NCBI RefSeq assembly: GCF_030770395.1
Contig: NZ_CP132480.1
Location: 2,668,855 to 2,732,854 of the forward strand
Source of the DNA: Telluria beijingensis
GTDB taxonomy: Bacteria > Pseudomonadota > Gammaproteobacteria > Burkholderiales > Burkholderiaceae_D
Reading direction: 5' to 3'
DNA length: 64,000 nucleotides
The notes below the pieces were generated by a model. That model ran no database searches and was not told the DNA's origin. It saw nothing but the letters and a program-made list of their open reading frames with translations. Made by a program: the position numbers and the translations under genes. Positions 39,549-48,330 of the stretch are shown one piece after another. Numbering within the stretch: the first letter of the stretch is position 1; each line of letters starts with the position of its first letter.

Positions 39549-40883
39549 TCACTTGCGGCTCGAGGCGAGCCGCAGGTGCGAGGCCTGATGGCGGCGGCGT
39601 TCCCGTGACGCCCCCCGGCGCTCGCGCGCCGGATCGTCGCCGCCATCGCTCCTGCCGGCATCGCCCTTGCCGGCATCCTGCACCGGCGCCGCAGCCGGCG
39701 CCTCCCCTTCTTCATCCAGCCTGAACCCCGCCACGGTGCGCGACAGCACCAGCGCCTGCATCTGCAGGATGCGCGCCGCGCTCGCGGCTTCCTCCACCAG
39801 CGTGCAGTTCTGGCGCGTCACCTGGTCCATCTGCACGATCGCCTGCCCCACGTCTTCCAGCTGCGAAGCCTGGCCCTCGCCGGCCTCGCCCGGCTTGAAG
39901 CCGGCCGCCAGTTCGCGCAGCGCGCTTTCGGTATGGGCCAGCGCGCTGGCGCGGAACACCGCGCGGCTGCCCAGGCTCAAGCTGCCGAGCTTGATGTCGC
40001 GCGAGGCGGCCCCGATCAGGCGCGCCGATTCGAGCACCACGCGCAAGGTGCCGTTCAGGTTGCGGATGCTGGCGTCGAGCTGGCGCGAGGTGTCGGCGAT
40101 CTCGTCGCCGCCGTAGTCGTGATCGACGCCCTGGCGCACCGTCAGGTCGCCGCTGGCCAGGCCGCTGGCGGCCAGTCCGATGGCGCGGATCTCGTCCAGC
40201 AGGATGCGCCGCACGGCGAAGGTGATCGCCAGCGACAGCCCGATCGCCAGCAGCAGCACGGCCGGCATCAGGACCGAGATCATCCGGAAGTCGGCCTTGG
40301 CGCTGCTTGACGCTTCGCGCGACAGCGCTTCTTCGAGGGCGCCCAGGTCGGCCAGGCGCTGCGCCACCAGCGCGAAGGCGCTTTCGGCCTTCTGCATGGC
40401 GTTGGCGCTGATCGAGCCGTCCAGCGGCGCCAGCTCGATCACCTCGCGCACCGCCTGGGCATAGCGCCGCTGCGCCAGCGCCGCCTGTTCGACATGGCGG
40501 TCCTCGGCCTCGGTCAGGGTATGCCGGGCCAGCGCCGCCAGGCCGGCGTCGATGCGCCCGTGCTGGGCCAGGATGTCCTGGCGCAGCGGTTCGGTGCGCG
40601 CCACCGGGAAGCTGCCGCCCATCCAGCTCAAGAGGCGGTAGATGTCGGCATGCGCCTTCTGCGACTGCGCCGCCAGGTTGCTGGCGGCGCGCATGCTGGC
40701 CGCGCGCTGGCCGACGATCGCTTCGAGCGAGGCGTTCTGGCGCGCCAGCGCGTAATAGGCGGCGCAGGACAGGAGCAGCAGCAATAGCAGGACCGTGCCC
40801 GGGGCGAGCAGCAGCTTGGGGCCGATGCGCAGGCGGGCCAGCATGGACAGTCCGGGAAGGCGATTGGCGGGCGGCGTGGTCAT
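39549..40883 (-). CDS. Methyl-accepting-chemotaxis-like protein lacking the signalling hairpin tip
   Basis: The 444-residue protein from the ATG at 40883 has a membrane helix (about 24-46), a periplasmic four-helix-type region (47-200), a second membrane helix (about 202-223) and a HAMP domain (about 224-276). The cytoplasmic part begins like a class 36H chemoreceptor (ASRDIKLGSLSLGSR...ALREL at 293-325). It then jumps at about residue 330 to the C-terminal return arm (VGQAIVQMDQVTRQNCTLVEEAASAA at 345-370). The conserved CheA/CheW-binding tip normally between them, with [20 protein letters not shown], is absent. The frame is intact. It is probably a non-canonical receptor or a decaying one. 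A perfect palindrome (39554-39574) lies in its last codons. Confidence 0.85.
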   Translation of the reverse strand: MTTPPANRLPGLSMLARLRIGPKLLLAPGTVLLLLLLLSCAAYYALARQNASLEAIVGQRAASMRAASNLAAQSQKAHADIYRLLSWMGGSFPVARTEPLRQDILAQHGRIDAGLAALARHTLTEAEDRHVEQAALAQRRYAQAVREVIELAPLDGSISANAMQKAESAFALVAQRLADLGALEEALSREASSSAKADFRMISVLMPAVLLLAIGLSLAITFAVRRILLDEIRAIGLAASGLASGDLTVRQGVDHDYGGDEIADTSRQLDASIRNLNGTLRVVLESARLIGAASRDIKLGSLSLGSRAVFRASALAHTESALRELAAGFKPGEAGEGQASQLEDVGQAIVQMDQVTRQNCTLVEEAASAARILQMQALVLSRTVAGFRLDEEGEAPAAAPVQDAGKGDAGRSDGGDDPARERRGASRERRRHQASHLRLASSRK

Positions 40884-41071
40884 GAATCTCCTCTCGTCAC
40901 AGGCAATATTTCCCAGTGCATATAGCAATGTACGCCCGCGTTCCCAGCCACACTTGTGGCGGCGCAAGACCCATGTTCATGCGCCCTGCGGCAACCACGA
41001 CTTGCCGCCATGCATGGTTTTGGGCAAGAATCCGTCTCATAAATACAAAACAATTTTACGGAAAACCTCAC

Positions 41072-44065
41072 ATGCCACTGCTTCATGCACGCCTGGCACG
41101 GTGCCTCATCGCGGCCATGCTGGCCCTGCCGCCATGCGCCGCGACCGGCGCCGCCGCGCCGCCCTGGACCGCCGACCTCCAGCACACCTCGTGGACGCGC
41201 GCGGACGGCGCCCCGTCCGCCGTGTATTCACTGACCCAGGGCAGCAATGGCCTGCTGTGGCTCGCCGCCACCGACGGCCTGTACAGCTTCGACGGCGTTC
41301 GCTTCGTGCGCCACGACAGCGTGTACGGCCACAAGCTGCGCTCGCAGCAGACGATGGCCGTATCGGCCCAAGGCGACACCCTCTGGGTCAGCTACCAGTT
41401 CGGCGACATCAGCCGCATCAGGCCCGACGGCGCGCATCACTACCTGGGCCAGGATTCGCCGCCCACCACGGTATTCCGCTTTGGCCGCGCGGGCGACGGC
41501 ACCATGTGGGCGATCAGCGGCACCGGCCTGCACTGGCTGGACGGCGAGCGCTGGCGCCAGGCCGGGCTGGCCGACGGACTCCCGCCAGGCCGGCCGCACG
41601 GCTTCCTCACGCTGGACGACGGCGGCTTACTGGTTTTCCTGCCCGACGGGATCTACCGCGGCCCGGCCGGCGCCCGCGCGGGCGGCCGCCGCTTCGCCCG
41701 GGTGCTCGACGAGCCGCAACTCGGCGCCGGCTTCCTGCGGCCGGACGGCAAGGTCCTGGTCAACGGCCGCGCATCCGGCATCGCACTGTACGACCCGGCC
41801 ACCGGGCAGATCACGCCATTCCGGATCCGCAATGGCGGCGCCCGGCTGCTCGGCTACGAAGGCGATGCGCGCGGCGGCGTCTGGGTGTCAAGCGGCGCGG
41901 CGGTGCAACTGCTCGATGCCGAGGGCAGGCTGGTGCGCCAGTTCGCCACCGCCGCCGGCTTCACCGACGGGGTCCTGAACGCCACGCTCCTCGACCGCGA
42001 AGGCAATATGTGGTTCACCACCGCGAACGGGGTGGACCGCATCCGCCAGGCCCGCCTGTCGAGCGTGGCGCTGCCGCCGGGCTTCGTGCCGGCGCTGAGC
42101 GTCACGCCAGGCGACGACGGCGCAGTCTGGATCGGCAATACCGACCGCGCCGGCACCTTCGATTTCCCCAGCTTCGTGCTGGCGCCGGACGGATCGCGGC
42201 GCACCAGCACCGTGCGCGACGTCAGCGCCAGCCACCGCGCCGCCGACGGCGCCCTCTGGTTCGGCAACGACGCCCACCTGTGGCGGGTAAAGGAAGGCGT
42301 CACCCGGCGCTGGCCGTTGCCGCCCGCACTGGCCGGACGCAGCGTCCAGGCATTGAGCACCGATGCCGAGGGCCGGCTGTGGGTATCGGTAATCGGGCAC
42401 GGGGTCCACACCTTCCACGACGGCGCCTGGAACCCAGGCGGCGGACACGCCGAACTGGCCGGCCCCACCGCGGTCACCATCGCCAGCGACCGCGCGGGGC
42501 GGATCTGGTTCGGCTACACCGACAACCATATCGCGGTGCTGGACGGCGCCGCCATCCGCCACTACGGGCCAGGGCAAGGGCTAGCGGTCGGCAATGCGCT
42601 GGCCATCGTCCCGGGCCGCGATCGGCTCTGGGTCGGCGGCGACGCCGGCCTGGCCTGGTTCGACGGCGCGCGCTTCATGAGCCTGGACGAGCGCGGCGGC
42701 CGTGGCCTGCGCGGCGTCTCTGGCATCGTCGAGCGCGCCGACGGCGAGCTGTGGCTGCACGATACCGGCGGCCTGGCCCGCATCGACGCCGGGCAGCTCG
42801 AGACCGCGCTGGATGCGCGCGCCACGCAGGTGGCGGTCGAGCGCTTCGACCATCTGGACGGCCACCGCGGCATGCCGGCCCAGATGCAGCCCCTGCCCTC
42901 GCTGGTGCAGGCCGGCGACGGCCGGCTGTGGTTCGCCACCTCGAGCATGGTCGGCCACGTCGATCCGGCCCGGATCGCGCGCAACCCGCGCGCGCCGACG
43001 GTGCTGCTGGGCGCCATCCGCAGCAATGCGGGCACCCATGCGCCGGCCGCCAGCCTGGCGCTGCCGCCGCGCACCGACCGGCTCGAGATCGACTTCACCG
43101 CCAGCGCGCTGTCGATGCCGGAGCGGGTGCGCTTCCGGTACCGGCTCACCGGCCAGGACGCGGCCTGGCGCGATGCGGGAGGCATGCGCCAGGCGGTGTA
43201 TACCAACCTGGACCCAGGCGACTACCGGTTCGAGGTCAGCGCCGCCAACGAGGATGGCGTCTGGAGCGCGCAGCCGGCCCGGGTCGCACTGCGCATCGAA
43301 CCGGCCTGGAACCAGACCCTGTGGTTCCGCCTGGCCTGCGTGCTGGCCGTGCTGGGCGCGGCCTGGCTGCTGCACCGCTGGCGCCTGGCGCGGCTGGCGG
43401 CGCGCATGAAGGAGCAGATGCGGGTGCGCACCCGCGAGCGCGAACGCATTGCGCGCACCCTGCACGACACCTTCCTGCAGAGCGTCCAGGCGCTGGTGCT
43501 GCGCATGCACATCCTCATGGGCCGGCTCCCGCCCGACACTGGGCTGCGGGCCGAGGTCGAGGACGTGCTGGCGCGCGCCGAGGACGTGATCGACGAAGGC
43601 CGCGAACGGGTGCGCCAGTTGCGGGTGCCGGGCGTGCGCCAGGGCTGCCTGGCGCAGGCGCTGTCCGACGCCGGCCTGGCGCTGGCGGCGGCGACTGGCG
43701 TGGACTACGTCGAGCGCCACCACGGCCGGCCGCGCCGCCTCGATCCCGAGATCGAGGACGAGCTGTTCACGATCGGCCGCGAAGCCCTGTCGAATGCCTT
43801 CCACCACGCGCGGGCGACCCAGGTCACGCTGCTGCTGGACTACCGCGCCGGCGAACTGCACCTGAGCGTGAGCGACGACGGCCGCGGCATCGCGCCCGAG
43901 ATCCTGGCCAGTGGCGCGCGCCAGGGGCACTGGGGCTTGCCGGGCATGCGCGAGCGGGCGCGCCTGGCCGGCGGCGCACTGGACATCGACAGTTCGCCCG
44001 CCGGCACAACCATCAGCGTATGCATCCCGGTAACATCCGCTTACCAAGGCATGCAACCCGCATGA
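41072..44065 (+). CDS. Large sensor histidine kinase with beta-propeller and Y_Y_Y domains
   Basis: The 997-residue protein starts at the ATG at 41072 with a signal peptide (about 1-27). Residues about 30-640 form repeated two-component-regulator propeller blades (for example GLLWLAATDGLYSFDG, GNMWFTTANGVDRI, GRLWVSVIGHGV). A Y_Y_Y immunoglobulin-like domain follows (about 660-745, containing VRFRYRLTGQDAAWRD). Next come one membrane helix (about 752-770) and a HisKA_3 dimerisation domain with His798 in ERIARTLHDTFLQ. The HATPase ends near DGRGIAPEI and GHWGLPGMRERA. It resembles hybrid sensors for polysaccharide sensing but lacks the fused response regulator. No regulator gene is adjacent. 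Confidence 0.9.
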   Translation: MPLLHARLARCLIAAMLALPPCAATGAAAPPWTADLQHTSWTRADGAPSAVYSLTQGSNGLLWLAATDGLYSFDGVRFVRHDSVYGHKLRSQQTMAVSAQGDTLWVSYQFGDISRIRPDGAHHYLGQDSPPTTVFRFGRAGDGTMWAISGTGLHWLDGERWRQAGLADGLPPGRPHGFLTLDDGGLLVFLPDGIYRGPAGARAGGRRFARVLDEPQLGAGFLRPDGKVLVNGRASGIALYDPATGQITPFRIRNGGARLLGYEGDARGGVWVSSGAAVQLLDAEGRLVRQFATAAGFTDGVLNATLLDREGNMWFTTANGVDRIRQARLSSVALPPGFVPALSVTPGDDGAVWIGNTDRAGTFDFPSFVLAPDGSRRTSTVRDVSASHRAADGALWFGNDAHLWRVKEGVTRRWPLPPALAGRSVQALSTDAEGRLWVSVIGHGVHTFHDGAWNPGGGHAELAGPTAVTIASDRAGRIWFGYTDNHIAVLDGAAIRHYGPGQGLAVGNALAIVPGRDRLWVGGDAGLAWFDGARFMSLDERGGRGLRGVSGIVERADGELWLHDTGGLARIDAGQLETALDARATQVAVERFDHLDGHRGMPAQMQPLPSLVQAGDGRLWFATSSMVGHVDPARIARNPRAPTVLLGAIRSNAGTHAPAASLALPPRTDRLEIDFTASALSMPERVRFRYRLTGQDAAWRDAGGMRQAVYTNLDPGDYRFEVSAANEDGVWSAQPARVALRIEPAWNQTLWFRLACVLAVLGAAWLLHRWRLARLAARMKEQMRVRTRERERIARTLHDTFLQSVQALVLRMHILMGRLPPDTGLRAEVEDVLARAEDVIDEGRERVRQLRVPGVRQGCLAQALSDAGLALAAATGVDYVERHHGRPRRLDPEIEDELFTIGREALSNAFHHARATQVTLLLDYRAGELHLSVSDDGRGIAPEILASGARQGHWGLPGMRERARLAGGALDIDSSPAGTTISVCIPVTSAYQGMQPA

Positions 44066-44120
44066 GCGGCGCGCGCTATATCGCGGTATGCTTGCACGAC
44101 CCACCGCACGAGGAATCCCG

Positions 44121-44753
44121 ATGACCCTGCGCACCGCAGTATTGACGCTCGCCTCCCTGGCCGCCGCTGGTGCCCAGGCCCAGTTGCTGCCCGAGCCGGG
44201 TCCCGGCCAGCCGGCCCAGCTCGAACGCAACAAGCCTGAACGGCCGGATCCCTTCGCCGGCAGCCACCAGCCCTATCCGCGCGTGTATGGCGGCGATGTG
44301 GCGGCCCAGCCGAACGACCACGTGTTCACCGGCATGCGGCGCGACCCGCGCCTGCTGGGCGGGGTCGAGGTAGCCCCCAACGTCGCCGTCGAGGGCGGCT
44401 ACCTCAACCTGCCGGACCGCGGCCTGCACAAGGTCGAAGCCGGCAAGCCGGCCGATGCGTCGATCGGCCTGGGCGAGAAAGGCTCGAGCAACCACCTCGC
44501 CCTCAAGTACGCGCTGCCAGAGAAAGACGGGCTGTCGGCCTACGGCAAGGCCGGCATCGCGTACACCGAGCAAAAGGGGAGCGGCCGCGTGGAAGCCGCC
44601 TCCGACACCGGCCTGTACACCGGCGCCGGGGCCAGGCTCAAGGTCGACAAGCGCACCTCCGTCAGCGGCGACTTCGTGCGCCACGGCGACGCCGCCAGCA
44701 AGTTCAAGGACGTGCGCGACGGTATCAAGGCCAACCTCAAGATGGGTTTCTGA
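44121..44753 (+). CDS. Outer-membrane beta-barrel protein, tandem copy 1
   Basis: This 210-residue exported protein has a signal peptide (1-20, ending AQA), a Pro-rich linker and a porin-like OmpA-type barrel. Family strands are visible: YPRVYGGDVAAQPNDHVFTGM, RLLGGVEVAPNVAVEGGYLNL, LALKYALPEKDGLSAYGKAGIAY, TGLYTGAGARLKVD and the terminal ANLKMGF ending in Phe. The ATG follows GAGGA. It is a paralogue of the gene that follows 10 bases later. Both sit downstream of the large sensor kinase, so they may be its targets, but this is inferred from position only. Confidence 0.75.
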   Translation: MTLRTAVLTLASLAAAGAQAQLLPEPGPGQPAQLERNKPERPDPFAGSHQPYPRVYGGDVAAQPNDHVFTGMRRDPRLLGGVEVAPNVAVEGGYLNLPDRGLHKVEAGKPADASIGLGEKGSSNHLALKYALPEKDGLSAYGKAGIAYTEQKGSGRVEAASDTGLYTGAGARLKVDKRTSVSGDFVRHGDAASKFKDVRDGIKANLKMGF

Positions 44754-44763
44754 GGCAGTCGTC

Positions 44764-45408
44764 ATGCACGCAAGCCGCTTCTGCCTGGCCGCCATCGCGT
44801 TCGCCGCCGCGCCGGTCCAGGCGCAACGCGTGGAGCCGGACACACCGGCGGCCCCGGTGGCGCTGGCCGACACCCGCCCGCGCAGCGTGTTCTCGGCGCC
44901 GCGCGAACCTCGCGTCGAGACCTACCCGCGCGTGTATGGCGGCAACCTGAACGCGAACCCGAACGACCGGCTGTTCGCCGGCATGTTCAAGACCGACCCG
45001 CGGCTGCTGATGGGCGTCGCGGTGGCGCCAGGCCTGTCGTTCGAAGCCGGCTACGTCAATGTGCTCGACCAGGGCTTCCGCCCCGTCAACGAACGTGATC
45101 CCGAGGACACCACCGGCGCGATCGGCCTGCGCGGCTTCAATACGCATGTCGCCGCCAGGATCACGCAGCCGCTGGGCGAGCGCGTGACGGCCTATGGCAA
45201 GCTGGGGGTGGCGCACAGCCAGAACCGGCGCGGGATGTACCGCGGCGTCGATACCGGCCTGTACACCGGGGTCGGCGCCCGCTACAAGGTCAGCGAACGA
45301 GTCTCCGTCGATGGCTCCTTCGAAAACCATGGCCACGCCGCCCGGCGCTTCCAGAGCGAGACCAATTCCAGCAGCAAGGTCAGGGCCAACCTGAACATGG
45401 GATTCTGA
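44764..45408 (+). CDS. Outer-membrane beta-barrel protein, tandem copy 2
   Basis: The 214-residue protein has a signal peptide (1-20, ending VQA). The barrel shares the upstream copy's pattern: YPRVYGGNLNANPNDRLFAGM, RLLMGVAVAPGLSFEAGYVNV, TAYGKLGVAHSQN, TGLYTGVGARYKV, and the terminal ANLNMGF with C-terminal Phe. The pair is a tandem duplication. Its ATG lies 10 bases after the stop of copy 1, so the two are cotranscribed. The function is unknown. Confidence 0.75.
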   Translation: MHASRFCLAAIAFAAAPVQAQRVEPDTPAAPVALADTRPRSVFSAPREPRVETYPRVYGGNLNANPNDRLFAGMFKTDPRLLMGVAVAPGLSFEAGYVNVLDQGFRPVNERDPEDTTGAIGLRGFNTHVAARITQPLGERVTAYGKLGVAHSQNRRGMYRGVDTGLYTGVGARYKVSERVSVDGSFENHGHAARRFQSETNSSSKVRANLNMGF

Positions 45409-45442
45409 CCGCATTGCCCGCCCGCGCGCTACACTGGCGCCC

Positions 45443-46381
45443 ATGAGATTCTCCGTTTTCCTGGCGCGCCATCGGCGCCTGCTGGGCATTGGCCTGCTGT
45501 CGCTGCTGCTGCACCTGGGCGCCCTCGCCTGGTTCGAGCTGCCCGCGCGGTACGCGGCCGACCCGCTCGACGCCGCGCCGCTCGCGGTGCGGCTCGCACG
45601 CGCCGAGGCCCGCGCGCCGGCGACGCCCGCCGCGCCTGTCCCGGCACGCAGCGCGCAGGCAGCCGCACCGGTATCCGAACCCGAACCGGCGCCCGAACCT
45701 GCCCCCCTGCCGGCACTCGCCCCGCTCCAGTCCAGCGCAGGCGGCGAGCTGCTGCCGGGCGCGATGCCCGGCCAGTTCCGCGTGTCTCCCGCGCCCGCGG
45801 CCCGCATCGACTACCGCACCGACGACGGCGGCGCCGCGCGCCTGGACTGGCGCACCGACGGCCGCAGCTACCGTATCGCGGTCGACGGCATCCTGGGAGA
45901 ACTCGAGAGTGAGGGCAGCCTGGACGACGGCGGCCTGGCGCCGCTGCGCGCCAGCGAGGGCCGCGCCACGACCGAATTCGACCGCGCGCGCGGCGTGATC
46001 GTCTCGCAGTCCGGCGCACGGCGCGCCCAGCTGGCGGGCGGCGCCCAGGACCGCGCCTCGCTGCTGCTGCAGCTGGCCGGCATCGGCCGCGCCAACCCCG
46101 ACCAGCTGCGCGGGGTGCTGGCGTTCTGGATCGGCGCCGCCGGCGGCGCGCGCCAGGAACGCTACGAAGTGATGGGGATGGAGACGGTCGACACCGGGAT
46201 CGGCGCGCTGGAGGCGCTGCATCTTGTGCAGCTGGCGCCCGAGGGCGAACCACGGCTGGAGCTGTGGCTGGCGCCCGGGCGGGACTGGCTGCCCGTGCGG
46301 CTGCGCCTGACCATGCCGGACGGCGCGGTGCGCACCCAGACCCTGGCGGCGCTCGAGGTCGAGGCGCCGCCGGGGCCGTGA
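45443..46381 (+). CDS. DUF3108-family membrane-anchored protein
   Basis: The 312-residue product has an N-terminal membrane helix (about 11-32), an Ala/Pro/Glu-rich linker (about 45-100) and a C-terminal domain (about 105-305) with DUF3108 features: RIDYRTDDGGAARLDWRTDGRSYRI, LRASEGRATTEFDRARG, ERYEVMGMETVDTGIGALEALHLV and a closing WLAPGRDWLPVRLRLTM. Members are periplasmic lipocalin-like proteins of unknown role. It is preceded by the outer-membrane pair and converges on prfC with a 13-base gap. Confidence 0.85.
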   Translation: MRFSVFLARHRRLLGIGLLSLLLHLGALAWFELPARYAADPLDAAPLAVRLARAEARAPATPAAPVPARSAQAAAPVSEPEPAPEPAPLPALAPLQSSAGGELLPGAMPGQFRVSPAPAARIDYRTDDGGAARLDWRTDGRSYRIAVDGILGELESEGSLDDGGLAPLRASEGRATTEFDRARGVIVSQSGARRAQLAGGAQDRASLLLQLAGIGRANPDQLRGVLAFWIGAAGGARQERYEVMGMETVDTGIGALEALHLVQLAPEGEPRLELWLAPGRDWLPVRLRLTMPDGAVRTQTLAALEVEAPPGP

Positions 46382-46394
46382 TGCGGCGGAAACG

Positions 46395-48047
46395 TCAGGC
46401 CAGCTTGGCCGCGTGCTCGCGGGTCGCGTGGAACACCAGCTTGGGCCAGCGCTCCTGGGTCAGGCGCAGGTTGACGCCGGACGTTGCCAGGAAGGCCATA
46501 TTGCCGGCCGCGTCATACGCGACCTGGTGGCCCAGCTGGTTCTCGAAGTCGGCCAGCGATTTCTTGTCCTCGCTCGAGATCCAGCGCGCGCTGCTGATGC
46601 TGCTGCTTTCGAACACCGCGTCCACGCCATACTCGTTGAGCAGGCGGCTGGCCACGACCTCGAACTGCAGCACGCCGACCGCGCCCAGGATCAGGTCCGA
46701 GCCCAGCACCGGCTTGAAGACCTGCACCGCGCCCTCCTCGCCCAGCTGCTGCAAGCCTTTGTGCAACTGCTTGACCTTGAGCGGATTGCGGATCCGCACC
46801 GTGCGGAACAGGTCGGGGGCGAAGTACGGGATGCCGGTGAAGGTCAGCATCTCGCCTTCCGAGAAGCTGTCGCCGATCTGCATATTGCCGTGGTTCGGCA
46901 AGCCGATGATGTCGCCGGCATAGGCTTCCTCGACCTGCTCGCGGCTCGAAGCCATGAAGGTCACGACCGACGACAATTTGACCTCGCGGCCCAGGCGCAG
47001 GTGCTTGACCTTCATGCCCTTCTCGAAGCGTCCCGAACACACGCGCAGGAAAGCGATGCGGTCGCGGTGGGCCGGGTCCATATTGGCCTGGATCTTGAAC
47101 ACGAAGCCCGAAAACTTCGGTTCGGTCGGCTCGACCGCGCGCACGGTGGCGTCGCGTTCGCGCGGCGCCGGGGCCCAGTCGACCAGGGCCGACAGGATCT
47201 CGCGCACGCCGAAGTTGTTGATCGCGGAGCCGAAGAACACCGGCGTCTGCACGCCCGACAGGAAGCGCTCGAGGTCGAACACATGCGAGGCGCCGTGCAC
47301 CAGCTCCACTTCCATCTTCAGTTGCTCGATCTCGAGCGGGAACATCTCGGCCAGCTTCGGGTTGTCGATGCCCTTGACGATCTCGAAGGCGCCGTCGGCC
47401 TTTTCTTCGCCGGCCTTGAACAGCATGATCTCGTCCTTCAGCAGGTGGTACACGCCGCGGAAGTTCTTGCCCATGCCGATCGGCCAGGTCACCGGCGCGC
47501 ACTCGATCTTGAGCACCGATTCGACTTCGTCCAGCAGTTCGAGCGGATCGCGGGTCTCGCGGTCCATCTTGTTCATGAAGGTGACGATCGGGGTGTCGCG
47601 CATGCGGCAGACGTCGAGCAGCTTGATGGTCTGTTCCTCGACGCCCTTGGCGGCGTCGATCACCATCAGGGCCGAGTCGACCGCGGTCAGCACGCGGTAG
47701 GTGTCTTCCGAGAAGTCCTGGTGGCCCGGGGTGTCGAGCAGGTTGATCACGTGCTCGCGGAACTCGAACTGCATCACCGAGGACGCGACCGAGATGCCGC
47801 GCTGCTTTTCGATGTCCATCCAGTCGGACGTCGCGTGGCGGCCGCTCTTGCGGCCCTTGACGGTACCGGCCAGCTGGATCGCGCCCGAGAACAGCAGCAG
47901 CTTCTCGGTCAGCGTGGTCTTACCAGCGTCGGGGTGGGAAATGATGCCGAAGGTACGGCGGCGCGCGACTTCGCGCGCGGTCGCGCCGGCCTGGCGGGGG
48001 GCGGCGACGTCAATGTCGTCGCTGGGGATGTCGGTGTCGTTGGCCAT
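46395..48047 (-). CDS. prfC: Peptide chain release factor 3
   Basis: The 550-residue GTPase from the ATG at 48047 recycles RF1 and RF2 after termination. Its GTP-binding motifs are visible: [14 protein letters not shown] (P-loop), [14 protein letters not shown] and FMNKMDRE. The [24 protein letters not shown] switch block and the elongation-factor-like C-terminal domain fit RF3 of normal length. The frame's upstream extension crosses a REP-like repeat and is rejected. It is separated from the pilY1 gene by a 283-base gap holding a perfect inverted repeat. Confidence 0.95.
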   Translation of the reverse strand: MANDTDIPSDDIDVAAPRQAGATAREVARRRTFGIISHPDAGKTTLTEKLLLFSGAIQLAGTVKGRKSGRHATSDWMDIEKQRGISVASSVMQFEFREHVINLLDTPGHQDFSEDTYRVLTAVDSALMVIDAAKGVEEQTIKLLDVCRMRDTPIVTFMNKMDRETRDPLELLDEVESVLKIECAPVTWPIGMGKNFRGVYHLLKDEIMLFKAGEEKADGAFEIVKGIDNPKLAEMFPLEIEQLKMEVELVHGASHVFDLERFLSGVQTPVFFGSAINNFGVREILSALVDWAPAPRERDATVRAVEPTEPKFSGFVFKIQANMDPAHRDRIAFLRVCSGRFEKGMKVKHLRLGREVKLSSVVTFMASSREQVEEAYAGDIIGLPNHGNMQIGDSFSEGEMLTFTGIPYFAPDLFRTVRIRNPLKVKQLHKGLQQLGEEGAVQVFKPVLGSDLILGAVGVLQFEVVASRLLNEYGVDAVFESSSISSARWISSEDKKSLADFENQLGHQVAYDAAGNMAFLATSGVNLRLTQERWPKLVFHATREHAAKLA

Positions 48048-48161
48048 GATCGAGCCCTGTAGTCGGGCCGCGGGCGGCCCTTGTCGGAAAACCCTCGATT
48101 TTACCGTTTCCGGGGCGTGCCGTGTGAACAGAAAACGGCGTCCGGATACCGACTGCCCCGG

Positions 48162-48271
48162 CACGTCATTCCCGCGCAGGCGGGAATCCAAGGTTTGCAT
48201 GCTTTGCCGCTGACGTCCCATTGCATGGCGGCGGAAAGGACTTGGATTCCCGCCTGCGCGGGAATGACGTG
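48162..48271. repeat. Perfect 31-base inverted repeat, REP/BIME-like
   Basis: A 31-base unit at 48162-48192 (starts CACGTCATTCCCGCGCAGG) recurs exactly, in opposite orientation, at 48241-48271, with 48 bases between. Each unit has a palindromic core TTCCCGCGCAGGCGGGAA. The same core type is at 21904-22005. It lies between pilY1 and prfC and can form either small hairpins or one large cruciform. Confidence 0.85.
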
Positions 48272-48330
48272 CTGGCGACTGCCGGACTGGCGTGATGCAA
48301 GCCGACGACGCTACCTCGCAGCCAGCAAAC

